Positions 22,131 through 35,100 of a stretch of 64,000 nt of DNA are shown here, piece after piece. The notes beneath the pieces were generated by a model. It did no database searches. It saw only the letters and a program-made list of their open reading frames with translations, and was not told the origin of the DNA. Origin of the DNA: Platanthera guangdongensis. Taxonomy: Eukaryota > Streptophyta > Magnoliopsida > Asparagales > Orchidaceae. Every line of letters starts with the position of its first letter. Positions within the stretch are counted from its first letter, which is position 1. The stretch covers positions 87,976,564 through 88,040,563 of the forward strand of contig CM077166.1 of assembly GCA_039583875.1 (NCBI GenBank). Direction: 5' to 3'. Made by a program: the position numbers and the translations under genes.

Positions 22131-22967
22131 TCCAGTGTTCTGCATGAGTTTATGTTCCTTCTTTTGAACCATTTTGTATAGGAGTTATGCTGCTCGGATG
22201 TGTTCCAAATGCTATGTTAGGGATATTTTCTCGCCCTCTCCTTAGCTTTTATTTTCGTTCCTTTGTAACTCGTATTTTAACTTAATAAAATCTGTTTATT
22301 TTCATCTATTATTATGGGTTTGGAATGATTCTTAGCAACACTCTTATGCAATCTTACTCTTATTTCGATTTAACTTTATTTTCATTCTTTAAAATCCGTG
22401 TGCGTGTGTGTATGAGGTTAGAGTTATAGTTTTATGTTTTCATAATTGTTACTAGCTTTGGTTAGTGTTACAATTTTTCCGTACTCTTCATATCCATCCT
22501 TATAAAACTATAAAAATGGTTATAAAAATGGTTATTGATTTTTTACTTAGTTTGTTTTGTTATTTTCGTAAAACTTTTCGTTATCTTACCCTTTCTTCCA
22601 CTTTTAAGTGTTTTTATAGAGATATAAGAATGGATTTATCGTCATTTTAATTTTTTAAACACTTGTATTTTTCTTTATTTTCCAAACCTCTTTGCCACTT
22701 TTATTTTTATTTCTTCTTTTTACGCATTTCTACCGCATTCTAGCGGTAGAAAAGCAGCTGTTTTAATTTTTAGGTAACTTAGTTTTTTTTATTTTTGTAC
22801 GCGTGCGCATTTATTCCGCCTACTCGTTAAGAGTTAAATGGCGCTTTGCTTTATTTCATTCAAGTAGAGTGTGTGGAGTGTGTTTAATTTCCTGTTGTGT
22901 GCGTGAGTTTTTACTTTATGTCGAGTGCATGTGTGTTACTTTTCATAGAGTGAGTGCATTTATTTTC

Positions 22968-23212
22968 TCCTACTCATTTGAGTAGGACCTGCATTTATTT
23001 TTCCCTCCTCATTTGAGCAGGATTTGTGTGCGTGTGTTTTCAATTATGTCGTGTGTGTGCGTGAGTTTTACTTTCTGTCGAGTGTGTAAGTGTGTTGTAT
23101 TTATTTAGTCCTACTCGTTTGAGTCGAACCCGCTTTCTTTCTCCCGCCCACGCACTTGCGCCGGAACTCACAATTTACAGCATTCTTCAGTCCTAATCGT
23201 TTGGGTAGGACT
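22968..23212 (+). repeat. Series of short inverted repeats in G LTR 1 (CCTACTC-ATTT-GAGTAGG type)
   Basis: A perfect 8-bp stem at 22968-22987 (TCCTACTC, ATTT, GAGTAGGA) is followed by imperfect relatives near 23003, 23109 and 23189. The series recurs in LTRs 2 and 3 (from about 28350 and 33440). It lies downstream of the TATA box, so it would be transcribed. Confidence 0.7.
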
Positions 23213-24206
23213 TGTAATTTTCTGCTTTCCTTTACTGCTTTTATTTTACAGCTTTTTTTACTGCTTTACTTTTCTGCTTTCTTTATTGCTTTCCTCGCAA
23301 GCAGTCCCCATTCCGATGAGTGGCTAACCATTCTTATCCATCAGTATCGAAGAGCATTGGGACAGATAAAATAGCTTAAAATAATTAAAGGTCTTATTTT
23401 TTTATTTAATTAAAAGTACTTATGGTTTGCCCAGGGTTTACGACGAGTAGACCCACATAATCGATGTGTGTGCTCTATTTCCGTAGTCCATATGCTAGCT
23501 ATCCAGAGGCCGTGCACATGGACCGATCATCCCTTGGCAAAGAGAGTTCCGCACTAACCCTCGAGAGAGGAGGCGCGCCAACTCTACCGGATTGGGTTCC
23601 CCACCCAATAGCGGGGTTCTTAGCGTAATGCGGGCGTTAAGAGGAATCGTTCGTCGGACTAATGTTCGGTCGAATAGTCTTAGCATTAAGGTGAGTGATA
23701 TCCCTATAGCTAGGTGAGCTCATTTTAGTGGAAACTGCACGGCCAAGTCTCCGCCTTAATTAATTAGAAATTTAGGATCTCTTTTTTTTAAAAGTTTATT
23801 TTAGTTCAAATTCTATTTGATGTGGTCGCGCTAAGCTCATCATCGGCTCCACTTTATTGCTTTCTTTTTTATGCTTTCTTTTTTCTGTCATTTTTTATTA
23901 TATATAAAATTCTCGACAAGTAGTTATCGGTAAAATAATAGTCCCCTCCAGGGAAGAGTAGAAATAATCGAACCGACCCCGAGAATAATACGACCTCGAT
24001 ATTCCCCCAGGAATATCCTGTACTACTCACGATAGGTGCACTTGCCTCCTTTCATTAAAACTCGCTTTCACTATTTTATATCCAAATAAATAAATACGCG
24101 TGCCTAGTTTTATAAATAAAATCCAAATCCGCCTTTCTTAAATAAAACCGTCGGGTCGCCGCGTGACCGTAAATATTTTTTGAGTTTTAACACACAATCA
24201 AGTTTT

Positions 24207-24224
24207 TGGCGCCATTGCCGGGGA
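24207..24224 (+). other. Element G primer binding site 1 (tRNA-Asp type)
   Basis: TGGCGCCATTGCCGGGGA matches the site complementary to plant tRNA-Asp 3' ends at 17 of 18 positions. Copy 2 at 29585-29602 reads TGGCACCGTTGCCGGGGA. Confidence 0.85.
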
Positions 24225-26707
24225 GATTCGTTTCGTTATTTTGAACCCTGGAGTTCTTTTAATTTTACCTATATTTCTATAAAAATATATGGTTAACCAA
24301 CAAAAAACAAAAACAAAAACAAAATTATTACTACTACTAATAATAATAATAATAATAACAATAACTATAAAACTAAAAAATATTGAAAAACCTATAAAAC
24401 AAAAAAATTTGAAAAAACTAAAAAACTAAAAAAAACTACGAAATCTAAAACATGAAAGACCAAAAAAAACTTTTTCATTTTTTTTATGAAAAAGAAAAAA
24501 AAACACTTGAATAACCTAAAACAACTAAAAGCCAAAAAAAACAAAAAAAACAAAAATCTAAACACCAAAAAAATAAAAAAAAACTAAACAAAACCTACCT
24601 ACAAAACACCGAAAAAAAACAAAACCTACTTAAAAACACCAAAAACATATAATAATTTGATTTTCAAAATATATATTTTTGTTTATTTTAACTTGTTTTG
24701 TTTTAATTCAGCACTTTTTCACACTTGTCCGCATTAGGGGTCGCATTTTGTAAGCACTCATAAGCTAAGATGTCAGCTTCGAGTCACACGCACTTGCCAC
24801 CCCCTACCGCCCACGCCCCTTTTTAGCCGAGTGTATCTTTTTCGTTTTTATGTTATCTTTTTACTTTTTTTTTTCTTTCCTCTAACTAATGCAGGGTTTC
24901 GACCCGTGCCTCCCCGAACTCGTCTTAGGGAAGTTCCTACCCTCTTTTTTTATTTTTGCACATATTATACTTTGTATATTAATCGTTCCGCATACTTAGA
25001 CTGCAACATTGGGGACATTGTTGGGTTTAAGTATGGGTGTGTTTTCCTATTATGCATTTTTATTATTCTGTACTCATAAAAATACAAAAAAATTACAAAA
25101 CTTAAAAATAAAAAAAAATTCCTTGTTTTTTTATATAAAAAAAACAAAAAAAAATCATAAAACACAAAAAATCACACAAAAAACTTATAAAACATCAACA
25201 AAATTCAAAAAAAAATTTCTGTTTACTTTGTAAATATTTTTTGTAAAAATCTCTATTCCCCCCTCTTCTCTTCCTTTTTTGAAAAAAAGCTCGCTTTTTA
25301 GCCTGCCCGCGGCGTTCGACTCATCGAACCAACCACCCAAATAAGAGTCTATTCGCGGGCCGCCTTCGAGTTTTTACTTTGTACATTATTTAAAAATAAA
25401 AACAAAAAAATATTTGATCTCTTTCCCCCACTATCTCCTTTGTAAATAACATTTCTTTCTTTCCTTATTCTTGTAAATTACTTATCAAAATACACTAAAA
25501 AATCAATAAAAATTAGAAAAACCAAAAATTCCTAAAAAAAGAGAATAACTCTAAAAATTCAACAAAAAAAAGATCATAATCACAAAAAATCAAAATCAAA
25601 AAAGATAAACTCTAAAAATTCCAAAAAAAATATTTTGTTAAATTATGTAACAAAATAAATCGAATATATCATATCTTAACCCTTTTTCTTTCTAAAAATC
25701 TAGTTTCGAGTTAATTTATAAGCGAATTCTTTTCAATTCTTTGTTTACTATTCGTTTATTAATTAAAGTTTGATAGATTTAAGTGTTTGGGGTTAAGATT
25801 TAAAGAATTTTTTTATTTCTTTTCCTTATAATAGAGAACTTGTTTTTCACCACCACTTCTAATTTTTATAAATAGAAGGTCATTTTTTTTGTTAGAAAAT
25901 AACATATATGGATTTCAATTATTTCTACTTCATGATTTTAGAAACATCGGAACGTTCATTTTAAAAAGATTGCTCTCAAAACTTTTTTATTAAAATCTAG
26001 TTTTCTTTTTGAAAAAAAATAAACCAACTTCCATTTTTTTTCATGTCTTACTTGACATGTTTACCCATATTTTATCCCTTAAAAAGATCTTATGTCAATG
26101 GGAATAAGATTTCATTCCGTAAACATAGACACCCAATATTTAAAAATATTATATGTTATGGAGTAAGAGGATAAAATTCATTACTCCTACACATATACAT
26201 TGGGTTATTTTATTTATGAAGAAAGAAAAAAATATTATATGTTAGGAAAATAAGATTTCATTTTCCTAATTATTCAAAAGAAAAATATATGTAGAGGTTC
26301 GAGAAAAAATTGCCTCGCCTCTAATTCCAAGCCCTCTTAATAAACCACCAAACCACTTATCCAATTTCAATGATTCTAGAATTAATTCAAACTTTTTTTG
26401 AGAGCATAATTTTTAAATTCCATTATTTCCTTTAACTTCTTTTAAGCTAAAGTTTTTTTATATAATTTCAATCCATCTTTGTTAAACTATCAAAAATAAA
26501 TTGTTGCTTTCTATTTAATTTTATCTAGAAGTCTTTTTGAAACTCTTCCACTATTTATAAAATTTTCATAATTTATGATTTAACTCTAATACCCTGGATG
26601 TTTAATTTGATCTTACTTTCAATTAATTCAAGCGGTAACTAAACTTAGGATTTATTTAATTCTTTATAAGTTCATCTCCAACTTTTGCTCTGTAATAACA
26701 AAAGCTT

Positions 26708-26722
26708 AAGTATGGGGGTATT
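26708..26722 (+). other. Element G polypurine tract 1
   Basis: AAGTATGGGGGTATT lies directly before LTR 2; the same sequence precedes LTR 3 (32070-32084). Confidence 0.8.
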
Positions 26723-29578
26723 TGATAAGTTGTAAATATACCTATTTTTATGTACATTACTTAAGTCGTTTCCATTTATTTTTGTCATTTCTACTTGTTT
26801 TTATTCAATAAAATGCTCCGATTTTTGTAAATATTTTACTAACTTGTTTTATTTTATTTATCAGAAAAAAAATAAAAGTCTGCAAAAAATTGCCAAGTCA
26901 CGCCCGTGACTTATTGGTCATGCCCGTGACCGGGGCGTGACACGTCAAATTCCCGAGAAATGAACAAATTTTGAAGAAATAGCTTGACACGCCCGATCAT
27001 ACGGCCGTAACATGACACGTGTCCAGCGCTCGATGATTTCTGTTCGACGATTTCCGCGCTCGCCGATTTCCGCGCTCGCCGATTTCCGATCGACGATCGT
27101 CGAACACCCGTCACACCCGTGATCTGGGGCGTGACCGCTCCATCAAGCTTGACGAAATGTTCCACTCGATGATCCTCCGCTCGACGATTTTGCCGCTCGA
27201 CGACTTTCCGCTCGACGATCGTCGAACCCCCGACACGCCCAGAGTTAAGTTGTGACCTGGGGCGTGACTTCTCCACCTGGCTGACAAGACCCGCGCGACG
27301 ACTTTTGACACACCGCGCCCGGATCCACCTCCTCGACACGCCCAACATCACGCCCATGACCTGGGGTGTGACCACTGCGTGACCGACACGTGTCCAGCCC
27401 GAAGTCCACTTTCCCGTCAAATCGCCAGCCGCATTTTGTATAGTGCTGACACGCCCCCCTACACGCCCGTGTCAGGGGGAGTGTTCCTCAAAATTTTGTC
27501 TATAAATTCCAGTGTTCTGCATGAGTTTCTGTTCCTTCTTTTGAACCATTTCGTGTAGGACTTATGCTGCTCGAATGAGTTCCAAATGCTATGTAAGGGA
27601 TATTTTCTCCCCCTCTCCTTAGCTTTTATTTTTGTTCCTTTGTAACTCGTGTTTTAACTAAATAAAATCTGTTTATTTTCATCTTTTATTCTGGGTTTGG
27701 AATGATTCTTAGCAACACTCTTATGCAATCTTATTCTTATTTCGTTTTAACTTTATTTTCGTTCTAAAAAAATCCGTGTGCGTGTGTGCATGAGGTTAGA
27801 GTTACAGTTTTATGTTTTCATAATTGTTACTAGCATTGGTTAGTGTTAGAATTTTTCCGTACTCTTCATATCCATCATTATAAAACTATAAAAATGGTTA
27901 TAAAAATGGTTTTTGATTTTTTTACTTAGTTTGTTTTGTTATTTTCTTAAAACTTTTCGTTATCTTACCCTTTCTTCCACTTTTTAAGAGTTTTTATAGA
28001 GATATAAGAATGGATTTATCGTCATTTTAATTTTTTAAACACTTGTATTTTTTCTTTATTTTCCAAACCTTTTTGCACTTTTATTTTTATTTCTTTTTTT
28101 TACGCATTTCTAACGCATTCTAGCGGTAGAAAAACAGTTGTTTTAATTTTTAAGTAACTTAGTTTTTTTTATTTTTGTACGCGTGCGCATTTATTTCCTG
28201 TCTACTCGTTAAGAGTTAAATGACGCTTTGCTTTATTTCATTCAAGTAGAGTGTGTGGAGTGTATTTAATTTCCTGTTGTGTGCGTGAGTTTTTACTTTA
28301 TGTCGAATCCGTGTGTTTTACTTTTCGTAGAGTGAATGCTTTTATTTTCTCCTACTCATTTGAGTAGGACCTGCATTTATTTTTCCCTCCTCATTTGAGT
28401 AGGATTTGTATGCGTGTGTTTTCAATTATGTCGTGTGTGTGCTTGAGTTTTACTTTCTGTCGAGTGTGTGCGCGTGTTGCATTTATTTAGTCCTACTTAT
28501 TTGAGTAAGACCCGCTTTCTTTATCCCGCCCACGCACTTGCGCTGGGACTCGCAATTTACAGGTTTCTTCAGTCCTAATCGTTTGGGTAGGACTTGCAAT
28601 TTTCTGCTTTCCTTTACTGCTTTCATTTTACAGATTTCTTTACTACTTTCCTTTTCTGCTTTCTTTATTGCTTTCCTCGCAAGCCGTCCCCATTCCGATG
28701 AGTGGCTCACCGTTCTTAGCCCTCAGTATCGAAGAGCATTGGGACAGATAAAATAGCTTAAAATAATTAAAGGTCTTATTTTTCTATTTAATTAAAAGTA
28801 CTTAAGGTTTGCCCAGGGTTTACGACGCGTAGACCCACATAATAGATATGTGAGCTCTACTTCCGTAGTTCATATGCTAGCTAGCCAGAGGCCGTGCATA
28901 TGGACCGATCACACCTTGGCAAAGAGAGTTCCGCACTAACCCTCGAGAGAGGAGGCATGCCAACTCTACCGGATTGGTTCCCCACCCAATAGCGGGGTCC
29001 TTAGCATAATGCAGGCGTTAAGAGGAATCCTTCGTCGGACTAACGTTCGGTCGAATAGTCTTAGAGTTCAGGTGAGCGATAGTCCAATAGCTAGGTGAGC
29101 TCATTCTAGTGGAACCTCCACGGCCAAGTCTCTGCCTTAATTAATTAGAAATTTAGGATCTCTTTTTTTAAAAGTTTATTTTAGTTCAAATTCTATTCGA
29201 TGCGGTCGCGCTAAGCTCATCATTGGCTCCACCTTATTGCTTTCTTTTTATGTTCTCTTTTTCTGTCATTTTTTATTATATATAAAATACCCGACAAGCA
29301 ATTATCGGTAAAATAATAGTCCCCTCCAAGGAAGAGTAGAAATAATCGAACCGACCCCGAGAACAATACGACCTCGATATTCCACCCAAAATATCCTGTA
29401 CTACTCACGATAGGTGCACTTGCCTCCTTTCGTTAAAACTCGCTTTCACTGTTTTATATCCAAAAAAATAAATACGCGCGCCCCGTTTTCTAAATTAAAT
29501 CCAAATCCTCCTTTCTTAAATAAAAACGCAGGGTCGCCGCATGACCGTAAATATTTTTGGAGTTTTAACACGCAATCA
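26723..29578 (+). repeat. Element G LTR 2 (2,856 bp)
   Basis: Same ends and content as LTR 1. It serves as right LTR of the first unit and left LTR of the second. It ends CACGCAATCA. Confidence 0.93.
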
Positions 29579-32084
29579 AGTTTTTGGCACCGTTGCCGGG
29601 GAGATTCGTTTCGTTATTTTGAACCCTGGAGTTCTATTAATTTTACCTATATTTCTATAAAAAAATATGGTTAACCAACAAAAAACAAAAACAAAAACAA
29701 AATTTTTACTAATAATAAGTAATAATAATAATAACAATAATAACTATAAAACTAAAAAAAATTAAAAACCTATAAAACAAAAAAATTTGAAAAAACTATA
29801 AAACTAAAAAAAACTACAAAATCTAAAACATGAAAGACCAAAAAAAATTTTCATTATTTTTTATGAAAAAGAAAAAAAAACACTTGAAAAACCTAAAACA
29901 ACTAAAAGCCAAAAAAACAAAAAAAACAAATATCTAAACACCAAAAAAATAAAAAAAACTAAACAAAACCAACCTACAAAACACCAAAAAAAACAAAACC
30001 TACTTAAAAACACCAAAAACATATAATAATTTTATTTTCAAAATATATATATTTTGTTTATTTTAATTTGTTTTGTTTTAATTCAGCACTTTTTCACTCT
30101 TTTCTGCGCTAGGAGTCGCATTTTGTAAGCACTCATAAGCTAAGACGTCAGCTTCGAGTCACACGCACTTGCCACACCCTACCGCCCACGCCCCTTTTTA
30201 GCCGAGTGTATCTTTTTCATTTTTATGTTATCTTTTTGCTTTTTTTTTCTTTCCTCTAACTAATGCAGGGTTTCGACCTGGGCCTCCCCGAACTCGTCTT
30301 AGGGAAGTTTCTAGCCTCTCTTTTTATTTTTGCACATATTATATTTTGTATATTAATCGTTCCGCATACTTAGACTGCAATATTGGGGACAATATTGGGT
30401 TTAAGTATGAGTGTGTTTTCTTATTATGTATTTTTATTATTCTGTACTCATAAAAATACAAAAAAAATTACAAAACTTAAAACTTTAAAAAAATTTCCAT
30501 GTTTTTTTATATAAAAAAAAATCATAAAACACAAAAAATCACACAAAAAAACTTATAAAACATCAAACAAAATTCAAAAAAAAAAAATCTTTTTACTTTG
30601 TAAATATTTTTTGTAAAAATCTCTCTACCCCCCTCTTCTCTTCCTTTTTTGAAAAAAAGCTCGCTTTTTAGCCTGCCCACGGCGTTCGACTTATCGAACC
30701 AACCACCCAAATAAGAGTCTGTTCGCAGGCCGCCTTCGAGTTTTTACTTTGTACATTATTTAAAAATAAAAACAAATAAAATTTTGATTTCTTTCCCCCA
30801 CTATCTCCTTTGTAAATAACATTTCTATCTCTCCTTATTCTTGTAAATTACTTATCAAAATACACTAAAAAATCAAAATAAATTAGAAAAACCAAAAATT
30901 CCTAAAAAAGAGAATAACTCTAAAAATTCAACAAAAAAAGATCATAATCACAAAAAATCAAAATAAAAAAAGATAAACTCTAAAAATTCCAAAAAATATT
31001 TTGTTAAATTATGTAACAAAATAAATCGAATATACCATATCTTAACCCTTTTACATTACAAAAATCTAGTTTCGAGTTAATTTATAAGCGAATTCTTTTA
31101 ATTCTTTGTTTACTATTTGTTTATTAATTAAAGTTTGATAAATTTAAGTGTTTGGAGTTAAGATTTAAAGAATTTTTTGTCTTTTCCTTATAATAGATAA
31201 CTTGATTTTCACCACCACTTCTAGTTTTTATAAATAGAAGCTCTTTTTTATGTTAGAAAATAACATCCATGAATTTCAATTATTTCTTCTTCATGCTTTT
31301 AGAAACATCGGAATGTTCATTTTAAAAAGGTTGCTCTCAAAACTTTTGTATTAAAATCGAGTTTTCTTTTTGAAAAAAAATAAACCCACTTCCATTTTTT
31401 TTCATGTCTTACTTGACATGTTTACCCATATTTTATATCTTAAAAAGATTTTATGTCAATGGGAATAAGATTTCATTCCGTAAACATAGGCACCCAATAT
31501 TTAAAAATATTATATGTTATGGAGTAAGAGGATAAAATTCATTACTCCTACACATATACATTGGGTTATTTTATTTATGAAGAAAGAAAAAAAATATTAT
31601 ATGTTAGGAAAATAAGATTTCATTTTCATAATTATTCAAAAGAAAAATATATGTAGAGGTTCGAGAAAAAATTACCTCGCATCTAATTCCAAGCCCTCTT
31701 CATAAACTACCAAACCACTTATCCTATTTCAATGATTCTAGAATTAATTCAAACTTTTTTTGAGAGCATAATTTTTAAATTGCATTATTTCCTTTAACTT
31801 CTTTTAAGCTAAAGTTTTTTTATATAATTTCAATCCATCTTTGTTAAACTATCAAAAATAAATTGTTGCTTTCTATTTAATTTTATCTAGAAGTCTTTTT
31901 GAAACTCTTCCTCTATTTTTAAAATTTTCATAATTTATGATTTAACTCTAGTACCCGGGATGTTTAATTTGATCTTACTTTTAATTAATTCAAGCGGTAG
32001 CTAAACTTAGGATTTATTTAATTCCTTATAAGTTCATCTCCAACTTTTGCTCTGGAATAGCAAAAGCTTAAGTATGGGGGTATT
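29579..32084 (+). other. Element G internal region 2 (non-coding)
   Basis: A close copy of internal region 1, colinear from primer site (29585-29602) to polypurine tract. It has no coding frame and the same A-rich tracts. Confidence 0.85.
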
Positions 32085-32868
32085 TGATAAGTTGTAAATA
32101 TACCTATTTTTATGTACATTACTTAAGTCGTTTTCATTTATTTTTGTCATTTTTACTTGTTTTTATTCAATAAAATGCTCCTATTTTTGTAAATATTTTA
32201 CTACCCGTCACGCCCGTGATCTGGGGCGTGACCACTCCATCAAGCTCGATGAAATATTCCGCTCGACGATCCTCCGCTCGACGATTTTGCCGCTCGACGA
32301 CTTTCTGCTCGACGATCGTCGAACCCCCGACACACCCAGAGTCACGCCGTGACCTGGGGCATGACTTCTCCACCTGGCCTACAAGACCCGCGCGACGACT
32401 TTTGAAGCACCGCGCCCAGATCCACCTCCTCGACACGCTCACTATCACGCCCATGACCTGGGGCGTGACCGCTGCATGACTGACACGTGTCCAGCCTGAA
32501 GTCCACTTTCCCATCAAATAGCCAGCCGCATTTTGGACAGTGCTGACATGCCCCCCTACACGCCCGTGTCAGGGGGCGTGTTCCTCAAAATTTTGTCTAT
32601 AAATTCCAGTGTTATGCTTGAGTTTCTGTTCCTTCTTTTGAACCATTTTGTATTGGAGTTATGCTGCTCGGATGAGTTCCAAATGCTATGTAAGTGATAT
32701 TTTCTCCCCCTCTCCTTAGCTTTTATTTTCGTTCCTTTGTAACTCGTGTTTTAACTTTAAAAAATCTGTTTATTTTCATCTCTTATTCTGGGTTTGGAAT
32801 GATTCTTAGCAACAATCTTATGCAATCTTATTCTTATTTCATTTTAACTTTATTTTCGTTCTTTAAAA

Positions 32869-32906
<38 letters not shown>

Positions 32907-34676
32907 AGGTTAGAGTTATAGTTTTATGTTTTCATAATTGTTACTAGCTTTGGTTAGTGTTAGAATTTTTCGTACTCTTCATATCCATCCTTATAAAGTT
33001 ATAAAAATGGTTATTGATTTTTTACTTAGTTTGTTTTGTTATTTTCGTAAAACTTTTCGTTATCTTACCCTTTCTTCCACTTTTTAAGTGTTTTTATAGA
33101 GATATAAGAATAGAATTATCGTCATTTTAATTTTTTAAACACTTGTATTTTTTCTTTATTTTCCAAATCTTTTTGCCACTTTTATTTTTATTTCTTCTTT
33201 TTACGCATTTCTACCACATTGTAGCGGTAGAAATGCAGTTATTTTAATTTTTATGTAACTTAGTTTTTTTTATTTCTGTACGCGTACGCATTTATTTCCG
33301 CCTACTCGTTAAGAGTTAAATGGTGCTTTGCTTTATTTCATTCAAGTAGAGTGTGTTTAATTTCGTGTTGTGTCCGTGAGTTTTTACTTTATGTCGAGTG
33401 CGTGTGTTTTACTTTTCGTAGAGTGAGTGCATTTATTTTCTCCTACTCATTTGAGTAGGACATGCATTTAGTTTTCCCTCCTCATTTGAGTAGGATTTGT
33501 GTGCGTGTGTTTTCAATTATGTCATGTGTGTGTGTGCGTGAGTTTTACTTTCTGTCGAGTGTGTGCGTGTGTTGCATTTATTTATTCCTACTCATTTGAG
33601 TAGGACCCGCTTTCTTTCTCCCGCCCACCCACTTGCGCCGGGACTCGCAATTTACAGCTTTCTTCAGCCCTAATTGTTTGGGTAGGACTTGTAATTTTCT
33701 GCTTTCCTTTACTGCTTTTATTTTACAGATTTCTTTACTGCTTTCCTTTTCTGCTTTCTTTATTGCTTTCCTTGCAAGCCGTCCCCATTCCGATGAGTGG
33801 TTAACCGTTCTTAGCCCCAGTATCGAAGAGCATTGGGACAGATAAAATAGCTTAAAATAATTAAAGGTCTTATTTTTCTATTTAATTAAAAGTACTTAAG
33901 GGTTTGCCCAGGGTTTACGATGCGTCGACCCACATAATCGATGTGTGGGCTCTATTTCCGTAGTCCATATGCTAGCTAGCCAGAGGCCGTGCATATGGAC
34001 CAATCACCCCTTGGCAAAGAGAGTTCGGCACTAACCCTCGAGAGAGGAGGCGCGCCAACTCTAGCGGATTAGGTTCCCCACCCAATAGCGGGGTTCTTAG
34101 CGTAATGCAGGCGTTAAGAGGAATCCTTCGTCGGACTAACGTTCGGTCGAATAGTCTTAGTGTTTAGGTGTGCGATAGCCCTATAGCTAGGTGAGCTCAT
34201 TCTAGTGGAACCTCCACGGCTAAGTCTCCTGCCTTAATTAATTAGAAATTTAGGATCTCTTTTTTTAAAAGTTTATTTTAGTTCAAATTCTATTCGATGC
34301 GGTCGCGCTAAGCTCATCATCGGCTCAACCTTATTGCTTTCTTTTTATGCTTTCTTTTTCTGTCATTTTTTATTATATATAAAATACCCGACAAGTATTT
34401 ATCGGTAAAATAATAGTCCCCTCCTAGGAAGAGTAGAAATAATCGAACCGACCCCGAGAACAATACGACCTCGATATTCCACCTGGAATATCCTGTACTA
34501 CTTACGATAGGTGCACTTGCCTCCTTTCGTTAAAACTCGTTTTCATTGTTTTATATCCAAATAAATAAATACGTGCGCCCCGTTTTCTAAATAAAATCCA
34601 AATCCTCCTTTCTTAAATAAAACTGTCCTGGTCGCCGCGTGACCGTAAATATTTTTGGAGTTTTAACACGCAATCA
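32085..34676 (+). repeat. Element G LTR 3 (2,592 bp, with U3 deletion)
   Basis: Relative to LTR 2 it lacks about 270 bp near 32203, which includes the first part of the U3 array. It ends CACGCAATCA directly before GTCAC. Confidence 0.92.
32871..32903 (+). repeat. (TG)n microsatellite in G LTR 3
   Basis: About 16 TG units; the other two LTRs have only a short GTGCGTGTGTG stretch here. Confidence 0.9.
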
Positions 34677-34681
34677 GTCAC
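34677..34681. repeat. Target-site duplication of G, right copy (GTCAC)
   Basis: Identical to 21343-21347. Confidence 0.93.
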
Positions 34682-35100
34682 TGCAAGCCGTTACCTCTTC
34701 GGTCCTATAAATAGCCCCCCATGCCTCTCGTATAGGGGAGGTCTCATCATCGTCAAGGTGCTCACGCTCGAAGTCAGCCGAGCAAGCCCTTCTCCTACGG
34801 ACTCCGTTTCTCAGACCACACCCATCTCTGCGCCTTTAGTCGCGCGGTCTGCCAGCCGCTGGTTCGCAAGTCCGCGTAGTCTCCCGTTTCCCTTAACCGC
34901 GCGGCCTGCCAGCTTTGCTCTTCAGTCCACGCGGCCTCCTTTGGCATTCTTCTTCCTTAGCCGTCGGCTTCCTTCTTGTACCCTTTATTGCTTTGTTGTA
35001 AAGGTGTATTATCAAGTTGTAACTCTCCCTATTAATAAAAGGAAAGCCCGTCGCAAGAGTGGCATTTAAGCCGCTGCGGGCGAAGTCTGCTGTTGCCGCT
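34682..35100 (+). repeat. Element D LTR, third piece: core promoter and polyadenylation region (right end approximate)
   Basis: A TATAAATA box lies at 34706-34713. CGCGCGGTCTGCCAG-like words follow (34846-34930). AATAAA at 35034-35039 is a plausible polyadenylation signal. An exact LTR end and primer site could not be identified; CTGGCGGCCCCC near 35102 is a weak candidate. Confidence 0.6.

Larger units (their letters stand above)
21348..24200 (+). repeat. Element G LTR 1 (2,853 bp)
   Basis: Starts TGATAAGTTGTAAATA, ends CACACAATCA. It contains the GTCACGCCCGTGAC array (21521-22106), a C21 tract (22062-22082), a TATA box (22124), small hairpins near 22968-23212, and a block around 23420-24050 that is well conserved in all three LTRs. 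Confidence 0.93.
24201..26722 (+). other. Element G internal region 1 (non-coding)
   Basis: Starts with the primer site at 24207. A-rich, low-complexity tracts occupy about 24290-24660, 25080-25220 and 25490-25640. A second tract-like motif (TTTAAGTATGGGTG) lies near 25026. It ends with the polypurine tract. No frame of retroviral character was found. Confidence 0.85.
21348..34676 (+). mobile_element. Element G: non-coding LTR retrotransposon in LTR-internal-LTR-internal-LTR form
   Basis: There are three copies of one LTR (21348-24200, 26723-29578, 32085-34676) and two copies of a 2.5-kb internal region. One perfect pair of 5-bp duplications (GTCAC) flanks the whole 13.3 kb, and none was seen at the inner LTRs. 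Each internal region starts with a tRNA-Asp-type primer site and ends with a polypurine tract, but has no protein-coding content. It must have used proteins from another element. The tRNA-Asp primer and the AAGTATGGGGGT tract resemble Athila-type Ty3/gypsy elements; the class would be a large non-autonomous derivative (LARD-like). Confidence 0.9.

Noticed and set aside
32871..32903. TG repeat as a regulatory Z-DNA element
   Set aside because: Present at this length in only one of three G LTRs; it is better read as simple microsatellite expansion.
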